This document shows positions 35,967-43,200 of a stretch of DNA of 64,000 nucleotides, piece by piece. The notes beneath the pieces are model-generated. The model had not been told where the DNA came from. It was given only the letters and a program-made list of their open reading frames with translations, and made no database searches. Made by a program: the position numbers and the translations under genes. Numbering within the stretch: the first letter of the stretch is position 1; every line of letters starts with the position of its first letter. The stretch lies in assembly GCF_018596335.1 (NCBI RefSeq), contig NZ_JAHEPS010000001.1, positions 1,178,001 through 1,242,000 of the forward strand. The letters run 5' to 3'. Origin of the DNA: Shewanella jiangmenensis. Lineage in GTDB: Bacteria; Pseudomonadota; Gammaproteobacteria; Enterobacterales; Shewanellaceae.

Positions 35967-36035
35967 TCGCTTAAATCGGGGTTGGCCAGTGTAAAGCCAA
36001 AGCCAGCGGGGGGCAAACGCCCCCGCCGGGTCAGG

Positions 36036-36611
36036 TTATCCCGCGTGGGATTTGATTAACTTGAGCACAAAGTTCATCGCTTTGTGGCAATCGGGCTGAT
36101 TGACCAGCTTGAACTTGTCCTGACTGTACATGGGCAGCACCTCGAGCCAGCGCTGGCTGACCCAGGCAGCATCTTCAAGATGCACATCTTTATACAGCCC
36201 CAACAGCTCAGGATTGACCTGGTAAAATTGCTCAAGGGCGGCGCTGATGATTTCAAACTCACCGCCAATGGGCTCTTTTTCCCAGTTGTGGCAAGGCACG
36301 GTATGCACCTTCCACAAGAGATCTTTTTCCTGATGTGCCGACAGAATCTCAACCCGCTGATGCCCCTCAATAATGATGCTGAGGGAGTCGTCATCGAGCT
36401 GGTTAAAGTCGATAATTTCGCACTGTGTCGCTTCCGGATAGCAAGGTGGATGACCATTGGCCTTGTGCATCCCGAAGGCAAGGGGATAATGCCCCTTGTA
36501 GACCTCGGCAACCATACGCAGATAGCGCGGCTCAATAATCCTCAACTCAAGCCTTCCATCTGGCAACAGCAGGGCGTCGTGGATCAATAACGCCATTTCC
36601 TGTGATTGCAT
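36036..36611 (-). CDS. LON N-terminal-domain protein
   Basis: A 191-residue protein made of a Lon protease N-terminal (substrate-binding/PUA-like) domain without protease or ATPase parts. The sequence ALLLPDGRLELRIIEPRYLRMV matches the start of such domains, and SLSIIIEGHQRVEI the central strand. GGAGG 6 nt upstream supports the ATG at 36611 over the frame open to 36644. Family members of this size are widespread but poorly characterised; a role in protein quality control is only inferred. Confidence 0.85.
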   Translation of the reverse strand: MQSQEMALLIHDALLLPDGRLELRIIEPRYLRMVAEVYKGHYPLAFGMHKANGHPPCYPEATQCEIIDFNQLDDDSLSIIIEGHQRVEILSAHQEKDLLWKVHTVPCHNWEKEPIGGEFEIISAALEQFYQVNPELLGLYKDVHLEDAAWVSQRWLEVLPMYSQDKFKLVNQPDCHKAMNFVLKLIKSHAG

Positions 36612-36744
36612 GGTAACCTCCTGCAACGCTTTGCGGAGTAACACTACTCAACTGATCACATTTTAGCACTCGCGGAGAACTCCTCCCCAATGAACGAAAA
36701 TTAATCAGCCTCAAGCATTAGACCCGCAAAACGGCAGGATTGTT

Positions 36745-37800
36745 TCACTGAGGAAATAGTTCAAGCGGCAGTCTGCGCCCCTGCAGCAGTTCGTGCAGCT
36801 CATCCGCCAGTCGCTCACTCTCGGCGATGGCTTTATGCCAGAACGCTTGGCGGTTTGCTGTGTCCAGGTTTTTGAAATCTTCCCGGTCGGGAATTTTGCC
36901 GTAGGGCAGCGATGCGATGTACTCAGGCGTCGGTGCCAACACCAGCGCATTGTGGTAATTAGTGCCGGCACTGCGCCAGGGCAACGACTTATCAAACCAG
37001 CCGGGGCGGATATCGGCGCCAAAATGTGGGTACAGGGTCAGGCCTTCATAGCCATCCAGCGCAAAGTCAAAGTGATAGTCGGTAATGCCACCATCGTAAA
37101 AATGACCGGCGCCCGCACCGGCAATGCCCTCAACCGGCGCCAATAACAAGGGAATAGAGCCGGTCGCCTGCAGCACATCGGGGAGATTTGATTCGGTTAA
37201 CGCGGCATCCCGGGTCGGCAGATCGCTAAGACCACGAAAGTGCGATTGATTGTCCGCCAGCGAAAACACGACCCGTTCAAAGTGCCAGCCAAGGCTGCGG
37301 CGGCTGATGAGATTTGTGGCCGCCGTGAGGGATAATCCCAGCGCCAGCGCCAATTTTCCATTAACCCGATTTAAATGTTTACCCCGGCAAACCACAAAAT
37401 GAGAGCGGATTTTGGGGTTATGCACTATGTCACTCGCCCCGCTTTCACCCAGAATGGCGGCCACGATTCCCCTGACCTGACGGCTGACTTCTTCACGGCT
37501 CGGCTTAACCTCATAGCGCTGGCCGATATAAAACTCCTCCAGCCGCTCGTAGGCAGCAAGCGGGTCTTGCTGGGCAAAACAGGCCAGCCGCCAGGCGCCC
37601 GATGATGCGCCAAGGGTATAGAGGGGGGACTGACGGTCTTTAAAAAACTCACCAAACAGATACTTATCCAGCGCGGCAATACCAATCCACTTGGGGCCGC
37701 CGGATGCCGCCAGCATCCGGGTAAAATATTCCGGCTTAAGACCGCCACTGCGCAGCTGCTCATAGGCCGTCTTACCCGCCAATAACCTTAACGCTTTCAA
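36745..37800 (-). CDS. Patatin-like phospholipase
   Basis: About 351 residues, a patatin-fold serine hydrolase with a Ser-Asp dyad. The nucleophile elbow is LGASSGAW (GxSxG) at about residue 66. The Asp is in FYDGGITDYHFDFAL (DGG). The glycine-rich AASGGPKW near the N terminus is the oxyanion-hole region. I prefer a TTG start at 37800, with AGGGA about 7 nt upstream and the sequence KALRLLAGKTAYEQL following; the frame open to 37980 overlaps the promoter region of the divergent gene. Lipid substrate unknown; no signal peptide. Confidence 0.82.
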   Translation of the reverse strand: MKALRLLAGKTAYEQLRSGGLKPEYFTRMLAASGGPKWIGIAALDKYLFGEFFKDRQSPLYTLGASSGAWRLACFAQQDPLAAYERLEEFYIGQRYEVKPSREEVSRQVRGIVAAILGESGASDIVHNPKIRSHFVVCRGKHLNRVNGKLALALGLSLTAATNLISRRSLGWHFERVVFSLADNQSHFRGLSDLPTRDAALTESNLPDVLQATGSIPLLLAPVEGIAGAGAGHFYDGGITDYHFDFALDGYEGLTLYPHFGADIRPGWFDKSLPWRSAGTNYHNALVLAPTPEYIASLPYGKIPDREDFKNLDTANRQAFWHKAIAESERLADELHELLQGRRLPLELFPQ

Positions 37801-37932
37801 TGCTCTTCCCTTGTGCACACCAAATATGCCCGAGATTACACCAATTACCGCCCAAGCCAAACTGCGCCCCTGCCCTTGGGCGGCGCAGGGCGTTATACTG
37901 CAGCCAACATCGCCACGCGTTTCGGAGCCAAG

Positions 37933-38394
37933 ATGATTATTGATAAGCTGGAAAACCGCCACAGATACCAACACCTGCATCCGCGAATTGCCGCGGCGCT
38001 GGCCTTTCTGGCCGACACCGACTTAAGCGCCCTGCCCAAGGGCCGCCACAGCATAGATGGCGACAACCTGTTTGCCATCGTCAATGACTACGATACCCAG
38101 CCCGCCGGCACCGAACCCTTTGAAACCCACAAGCGCTATGCCGACGTGCAATTTGTGGTGAGCGGCGAAGAAGCCTTCGGCTATCTGCCGCTGGCAGGAC
38201 AGGCCACCCTGGCGCCCTACCACGAAGCCCATGATTTTGTGGAATATGACTATCAGGCCAACAAGGACGATGCCTGTTTTATTCCGCTAAAGGCAGGCAT
38301 GTTCGCGATATTTATGCCAGAAGACATGCACATGCCGGGCACAGGTGAGCAGCCGGTACGGGTGCGTAAAGTCGTGTGTAAGGTACTGCTGTAA
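37933..38394 (+). CDS. YhcH/YjgK/YiaL-family protein
   Basis: A 153-residue cupin-like protein of the YhcH/YjgK/YiaL (DUF386) family. The conserved core HKRYADVQFVVSGEEAFGY and AGMFAIFMPEDMHMPG, with His and Glu residues expected to bind metal, is clear. Relatives are linked to sialic acid or other sugar metabolism and biofilm, but no such genes are adjacent. The ATG at 37933 has CGGAG upstream. It diverges from the patatin gene. Function here is not assigned. Confidence 0.88.
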   Translation: MIIDKLENRHRYQHLHPRIAAALAFLADTDLSALPKGRHSIDGDNLFAIVNDYDTQPAGTEPFETHKRYADVQFVVSGEEAFGYLPLAGQATLAPYHEAHDFVEYDYQANKDDACFIPLKAGMFAIFMPEDMHMPGTGEQPVRVRKVVCKVLL

Positions 38395-38450
38395 CGCCGA
38401 TTTGGCTGCTGTCGTTGTCTCTTAAGTTAATAAGCGCAGCTTAGCCAAGT

Positions 38451-38477
38451 AAAAGGAGGCCGACCGGGCCTCCTTTT
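38451..38477. terminator. Bidirectional intrinsic terminator
   Basis: AAAAGGAGGCC (38451-38461) pairs with GGCCTCCTTTT (38467-38477) around GACCG, between the YhcH-like gene and the convergent LprI/MliC-like gene. Confidence 0.9.
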
Positions 38478-38513
38478 CCAAAGTTACCTGCTGAAGTCAT
38501 GTTGCCAATCGTT

Positions 38514-38533
38514 GCAGGCTCAGGCAGGCTCAG
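38514..38533 (-). repeat. Two exact 10-bp copies containing the stop of the LprI/MliC gene
   Basis: On the minus strand CTGAGCCTGC occurs twice in tandem; the first copy contains the gene's own TGA (38532-38530). Confidence 0.8.
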
Positions 38534-39120
38534 CGACTGAGCGTGCAACGAAACGGCTCGCTGCCGTAACCCCAGCTCACAGTCGCCTCACCCTGATGCT
38601 CCCAAAAGCTTTCGTTGCGACCCTGATATTTGGCGCCACTGCCGCTGCGCTCAATAAACATCAGCGACACACTGTCGCCTCGCTCAGCTATCAGACTTGG
38701 CGGCTCAGTATCAAAAAAGCTCACCACCAGCTCGCCATCTTTGCCGCAGTTCCACACAAAAGGCCCACGGGGTTCCAGCAAACGATAACGGGCCTGCAGC
38801 TCGGCAATCCGCTGCTGGTAGCTTTGCTCCACGCACGCGCGGGCATCGTCTGCCTTCCAGCATTCGTCCCGACCTTTTATCCAGCCGCGCTGCTCGGCCT
38901 TTAAGCTTGGCGGATGCTCATTCGCGGCCTTGGCCGCCGCGGCGCTGAACACCTCGGCCAGCTTGCGGTCGAGCGCCGCCAGCCCTGCATCCTCGCACAC
39001 CAGCTTTTCGCTTTGATGGGGATTGCTGCCAAGTTTGCTGCAGTCAAACGATGGCGCGTCTGCCGCCATCAAGGGCGTTGCCACCAATAACCCCAAAACA
39101 CTTATCCGTTTGATATTCAT
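38530..39120 (-). CDS. Periplasmic LprI-domain plus MliC-domain protein (lysozyme inhibitor type)
   Basis: A 196-residue secreted protein with a signal peptide (ends MAADA). Residues about 25-105 form an LprI (DUF1311)-type domain, with cysteines in FDCSKLG, VCEDAGLAALDRKLAEVF, ECW and ACVEQSY. Residues about 120-196 resemble MliC, the membrane-bound inhibitor of C-type lysozyme (FVWNCGKDGELVVSFF...FRCTLSR). No lipobox is seen, so it is probably soluble in the periplasm. Inhibition of lysozyme is inferred from the two domain families. The ATG at 39120 is chosen so that the signal peptide is N-terminal. Confidence 0.82.
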   Translation of the reverse strand: MNIKRISVLGLLVATPLMAADAPSFDCSKLGSNPHQSEKLVCEDAGLAALDRKLAEVFSAAAAKAANEHPPSLKAEQRGWIKGRDECWKADDARACVEQSYQQRIAELQARYRLLEPRGPFVWNCGKDGELVVSFFDTEPPSLIAERGDSVSLMFIERSGSGAKYQGRNESFWEHQGEATVSWGYGSEPFRCTLSR

Positions 39121-39237
39121 GTCCCAAGTCCCTGAATAAAAGTTCGCGATGCCCACGTCTGCTATAACTAAGTTTGCTATACCAGCTAAAGCTGCCGCTG
39201 TTATGCTGCAAACGCCCTTAACTGAAACGAGCCTAGC

Positions 39238-39840
39238 ATGCCAGCCCCAAGAGATCCGCCTTGTGAACCTGAAACTTCAGCGCCAGCTCACACTGCTTGG
39301 CAGTCAAGTGCTGATAAAAAACCTGCTGCCGCCTGGCATACTGCAGCTGAGCGGGAAAGCGCTACTCAGGAAAAAAGTGGTCCCGAATCGTCCGCGCCTG
39401 AATCACCTGACCCGTGGCACAGCAGAAGCGGCGAGCAGGCAGACAGCGCCTGGCGCACCCAAAATCCCCGCGCACAATCTTCATTATCGAAAGAGCTCAA
39501 GGCGCTCCTTCTTAATGGGCTACTCTGCCCAGGCGCTGGGCATTGGTATCTTGGCCGAAAAGTCGCGGCAATGCTGATGCTTGGTATAGCGCTGCTCAGC
39601 CTGTCGCTGATGCTTGGCGATATAGTAGCGCTGGCAAAAACCCTTGCCGCTGAAATGATACAAAGCGGGCAGCTGGCAAACGGTTTGGCAGGCGATCCCG
39701 CCGCCCTGCTACAACTGGTGCGAGAGCGCAGCGCCGAACTTGAGCGTGCCGAATGGTCTTTCTATCTGCTGCTTGGAGTGTGGCTGGTCGCTGTGGGCGA
39801 CAGCCTCAGACTAATACTTAGTCACCCCAGGCGAGGCTGA
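39238..39840 (+). CDS. Predicted membrane protein, unknown function
   Basis: Not recognised. About 200 residues: the first 80 are polar and low-complexity (Pro/Ser/Glu/Ala-rich), followed by two hydrophobic segments (about 110-130 and 172-192) separated by a soluble, partly helical loop (about 135-168). LLNGLLCPGAGHWYLGRK resembles the GxGxxY-type start of small TM2-like membrane proteins. The start is uncertain; the real gene may begin later than 39238, since the ribosome-binding site there is weak. Its 3' end overlaps the convergent HAD gene by 23 bp. Confidence 0.55.
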   Translation: MPAPRDPPCEPETSAPAHTAWQSSADKKPAAAWHTAAERESATQEKSGPESSAPESPDPWHSRSGEQADSAWRTQNPRAQSSLSKELKALLLNGLLCPGAGHWYLGRKVAAMLMLGIALLSLSLMLGDIVALAKTLAAEMIQSGQLANGLAGDPAALLQLVRERSAELERAEWSFYLLLGVWLVAVGDSLRLILSHPRRG

Positions 39841-40462
39841 GGGCGCCGGTGAGCCCGAGATAACAGGGCACCAGCACATCCGCCAGATGTGCGTAGTCGG
39901 GCACTGTGCCCGGGCAATAAAGGGCGCTCGGGCAACCGGCGCGATTGGCCGTTTCAATGTCAAACAGATAGTCACCCACGTACAGCACCTCAGACGGCGT
40001 GAGATTCAGGCGCCCGATAATCGTCAGCAGCCCTGCGGGGTCGGGCTTGGGCGGCGCATCCTCACGGGTCAGCAGTAAATCGACCTCAAGGTTTAAGCGC
40101 GATAAGGTCAGCATTGCCGCTTCGCGGGTATTGCGGGTCAAAATAGCGGTAGGACGACCTTGCTGCGAAAGCAGTGCCAGCAATTCAGGTGCGCCGTCAA
40201 TCCAGCGCGAACGCCCCGCGGCTTCCAGCTCATACTGGTGTACCAGAGCCATGGCAGCAACCTGCTCAGCACTGGGTAAGGCGTTGACATGCATCAGGAT
40301 ATCGCAACCTGATGCAATCCCGAGAGCCTCACGAATCGCCGGAAAATCCGGGTTAGAATGGGCAAGCGTGCCATCCAAATCAAATACCAGTGCCTTGATG
40401 GCCCCAAGCTGCAGCGGCCGTAAAAACGCAGGCGCTTTGAATACCTCTGCTGTCATTGCCAC
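39818..40462 (-). CDS. HAD-superfamily hydrolase (phosphoglycolate-phosphatase-like)
   Basis: A 214-residue HAD phosphatase. Motif I is VFDLDGTLAHS (nucleophile Asp at about residue 27), motif II ILTRNT, motif III Lys in PPKPDP, motif IV GDYLFDIETA. A small helical cap between I and II suggests a small phosphoester substrate. The start is GTG at 40462 or ATG at 40456, with GGAG just upstream. It lies 7 nt after the EamA gene stop on the same strand, so the two are likely an operon. Confidence 0.88.
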   Translation of the reverse strand: MAMTAEVFKAPAFLRPLQLGAIKALVFDLDGTLAHSNPDFPAIREALGIASGCDILMHVNALPSAEQVAAMALVHQYELEAAGRSRWIDGAPELLALLSQQGRPTAILTRNTREAAMLTLSRLNLEVDLLLTREDAPPKPDPAGLLTIIGRLNLTPSEVLYVGDYLFDIETANRAGCPSALYCPGTVPDYAHLADVLVPCYLGLTGALSLAWGD

Positions 40463-40469
40463 TATGCTC

Positions 40470-41432
40470 CTATCTTGCCGAAGGGTTTGTCAGCGCTGAT
40501 GGCTTTGCGCGGGAGGCAAGCCACTTTGGCAGCAGTTGCAGCGCAGCAACCGCAAGCACAATCAAGCCGATACCGACAAAGCTGATAACCCCGAGCGCAT
40601 CGGCAACAAAGTGACCGGGCCACCAGTCAAACTTCACCACCAGCGCGGTAAAGGCAAAACTCACCACAGGCGTTAATGCCAGCATGGCGCTGACCTGTGC
40701 GGTTTGCCAATACTTCATCGACTGACCAAAGCAGCTGTAAGCCACCAGGGTGTTGAAGGCGCAGTAGAGCGCAACCCACCACTCATTCACCGTCATCTTG
40801 CCAAAGGCGTCGAACTCACAAAAAGGCGCCATCGCCACTATGCCGACGCCATATATAAACAGCAGCACATTGGCGGGCGACAGCCGGTTCAGTAAGGATT
40901 TTTGCAGCAAGGCGTAACTTGTCCAGGCAAGCGCCGAAAACTGCACTATCGCGAGCCCAAGCAATAATTTACCTGTATCGCCGCTAAAGCTGAGGCGCGG
41001 CGCAAAAAAGAGATACATGCCAAGGGCGAGCAGCGCAAAACAGCCAAGTTGCACCGCCTTCAGGCGCTCGGCAAAAAACAACACGCCACCAAAGGCAAGG
41101 AAAAACGGCGCGGTCTGGAAGCTTAACTGCGCCACACCGGGCGCAAGATACTCAAGCGAATAAACAAACGACACATAATTCGCCATCAGCAGCAGCGCAG
41201 CGGCAAACAGCAGCGCCCAGTCGCGGCCAGCAAGCGCCGCAAATTGCTTAAGCCGCCCGCCAAACCACTGCACCGCCACACTGACCAGCAAGGCAACCAG
41301 AAACCGAAACCAGGTCAGAGTAACCGGGTCGATAAAGGCCGCCGACAACTTGAGTGCAATCGGCAACATGCCCCAAAACAGCACCGCCACTGCCACATAC
41401 ATAAACCCGAGACGAAACGACTGAGAGTCCAA
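40470..41432 (-). CDS. EamA-family (DMT) transporter
   Basis: An inner-membrane permease of about 320 residues with ten predicted hydrophobic helices in two EamA repeats. AVLFWGMLPIALKLSAAFIDPVTLTWFRFLVALLV is typical of repeat 1 and FNTLVAYSCFGQSMKYWQ of repeat 2. GGGGAGGGG about 4 nt before a TTG at 41432 makes that the best start, rather than ATGs upstream. The substrate is unknown (family exports metabolites). The upstream metallo-beta-lactamase gene ends about 60 bp before, so co-transcription is possible. Confidence 0.85.
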   Translation of the reverse strand: MDSQSFRLGFMYVAVAVLFWGMLPIALKLSAAFIDPVTLTWFRFLVALLVSVAVQWFGGRLKQFAALAGRDWALLFAAALLLMANYVSFVYSLEYLAPGVAQLSFQTAPFFLAFGGVLFFAERLKAVQLGCFALLALGMYLFFAPRLSFSGDTGKLLLGLAIVQFSALAWTSYALLQKSLLNRLSPANVLLFIYGVGIVAMAPFCEFDAFGKMTVNEWWVALYCAFNTLVAYSCFGQSMKYWQTAQVSAMLALTPVVSFAFTALVVKFDWWPGHFVADALGVISFVGIGLIVLAVAALQLLPKWLASRAKPSALTNPSAR

Positions 41433-41492
41433 TTTTCCCCTCCCCTTAAGGAAAGGGGACATGATGCAGCAAGCACAGGCCAAGCGCCAGCG

Positions 41493-42947
41493 TCAGAGTG
41501 GCTCGCGCCCCTGATAAAGCCAGCGCAGTTCAGGCAACGCCGCCAAATCCAGGCTATCGCCAAGCCCCGCAGCCGCGAGCGCCTGTGGCGGCGAAGGTTC
41601 GCTCTCAAGGGTAGCGAGCAGAATTTCCTGCGCTTCTTTTTCGCCATGCACCAACACCAGCGGCGGCGCATTGTTGAAGTGGCGATACCAGCGCAGTAAC
41701 TCGGCCTGATCCGCATGGGCCGACAAGCCGCCCACTGTGTGGATATTGGCACGCACATCGAGTGACTTGCCGTTGATATTGAGCTTATCCACGCCATCAA
41801 CCAGCGCCCTGCCGGGGGTGCCAACCGCCTGATATCCACAGATAATCACATCGCATTCGGGCCGGAATACATTGTGCTCCAGATGGCAGCGAATGCGCCC
41901 GCCGTTACACATGCCGCTGCCGGCGATGATAATCAGCCCCTGACGCACTTCATTGAGGGCAATCGACTCTTCGGTGCTTTGAATAAACTGCACATCCGAC
42001 AGCAGCGGATGCTTACCCGGGTGCTGACGTACAAATCGCTTAAAGTCTTCATCCATCAGCGGATAGTGGCGAATGTAAACCTTGGTGGCCTCAATCGCCA
42101 TCGGGCTGTCGAGGCATACGGTCCAGCGCGACAAGTCCCACTCTTTGGCATACAAATGAAAGAGGTACAGCAGCTCCTGCGCCCTGCCAACCGAAAAGGC
42201 CGGGATCAGAATATTGCCTTTGCTGCCTTCAATTGCTTGGGCAAATATACTCTTGAGTTCTTCAAGGGTGGCATCCCAGCTGCGGTGCAAACGGTTGCCG
42301 TAGGTAGACTCCATCAGCACCAAATCGGCACTGTCCACCAGCACTGGGTCTTGCAGAATCGGCATGCCGGCGCGGCCAAGATCGCCGGAAAACACCAGTT
42401 TTTTACGGCGCTTGCCATCATCAAGCTCCACTTCGAGCAGGGCGGAGCCGAGGATGTGGCCGGCATCTTTGAGGCACACACTGACACCGGGAACCGGCTC
42501 AAACACCAAACCATACTCAAGCGGAATAAAGCGCAGCATGGCGTTTTCGACATCGGTTTCATCAAAGAGCACAGGCAAGGGGTCAAGCCCCTGCTTCAGG
42601 CGCTTTTTGTTGTGCCGCTCTGTCTCTTTTTCCTGCAGCATGGCAGCGTCTTTGAGCAGAATGGCACAAAGTTCGAGGGTAGCACTGTGGGTAAAAATCG
42701 GCCCGCTGTAGCCTTGTTTGACCAGCAGCGGCAAACGGCCTGAATGATCGATATGGGCGTGGGATAAGACCACGGCATCGATTTCGGCGGGAGAAAACGG
42801 AAAGGGATCGCGGTTACGGGCTTCCTGCTCCTTGCCCCCCTGATGCATACCGCAATCAATCAGCACGCGCTTGCCATTAAGCTCAAGCAGATGACAGGAG
42901 CCTGTCACTTCCTCGGCAGCGCCCCAAAACGTCAGTGTCATTCCCAT
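41493..42947 (-). CDS. Metallo-beta-lactamase/beta-CASP RNA-processing-type nuclease
   Basis: A 484-residue protein of the RNase J/CPSF-73-like group. Metal motifs: SHAHIDHSGRLP (HxHxDH), DAGHILGS and FSGDLGR. The beta-CASP domain follows with the STYGNRLH motif, and MCNGGRI. The C terminus has the RMMBL domain (HTVGGLSAHADQAELL). This complete set predicts ribonuclease activity; related proteins are annotated as exonucleases of unknown target. CAGGAGG 6 nt upstream supports the ATG at 42947. Confidence 0.9.
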   Translation of the reverse strand: MGMTLTFWGAAEEVTGSCHLLELNGKRVLIDCGMHQGGKEQEARNRDPFPFSPAEIDAVVLSHAHIDHSGRLPLLVKQGYSGPIFTHSATLELCAILLKDAAMLQEKETERHNKKRLKQGLDPLPVLFDETDVENAMLRFIPLEYGLVFEPVPGVSVCLKDAGHILGSALLEVELDDGKRRKKLVFSGDLGRAGMPILQDPVLVDSADLVLMESTYGNRLHRSWDATLEELKSIFAQAIEGSKGNILIPAFSVGRAQELLYLFHLYAKEWDLSRWTVCLDSPMAIEATKVYIRHYPLMDEDFKRFVRQHPGKHPLLSDVQFIQSTEESIALNEVRQGLIIIAGSGMCNGGRIRCHLEHNVFRPECDVIICGYQAVGTPGRALVDGVDKLNINGKSLDVRANIHTVGGLSAHADQAELLRWYRHFNNAPPLVLVHGEKEAQEILLATLESEPSPPQALAAAGLGDSLDLAALPELRWLYQGREPL

Positions 42948-43127
42948 GGCAACCTCCTGCAACCAAATCAGAACACAGGCAAGAGTGCCGTAAAAATCTC
43001 TTTAACTCAAAATATTTACGCTGAAACACGCGGCAGGCCACAGCAGCGAATCCCCTTGGCGCTATCACAGGTTTTCAGCCTTTTGATTGCGCTTACGTTG
43101 CCCTTATTGGCCCTTTACTTTGCCCGG

Positions 43128-43200
43128 CTTTCTTAGTCTGGCTTTTCTTAGTCAGGCGTTTCTCAGTCAGGCCTTTCTTAGTAAGGCTTAGCCTGGCTTA
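43128..43200 (-). repeat. 15-bp degenerate tandem repeat starting at the stop of the EAL gene
   Basis: On the plus strand units of 14-15 bp ending CAGG or similar lie at 43128, 43142, 43157 and 43172, plus a partial unit to 43200. On the coding strand each unit contains CTAAG or CTGAG, and the array begins at the gene's own TAA (43200-43198). It fills most of the gap to the terminator-less 3' region. Confidence 0.85.

Noticed and set aside
39149-39577. Second open frame overlapping the predicted membrane protein at 39238-39840.
   Set aside because: No recognisable domain, no hydrophobic segments, and a different frame from the two-helix protein, which looks more protein-like.
42843-43136. 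Plus-strand open frame ending in a hydrophobic stretch (RIPLALSQVFSLLIALTLPLLALYFARLS).
   Set aside because: Its first half is antisense to the metallo-beta-lactamase gene and there is no good start codon or ribosome-binding site near the hydrophobic part. It could be a tiny membrane peptide, but there is no support.
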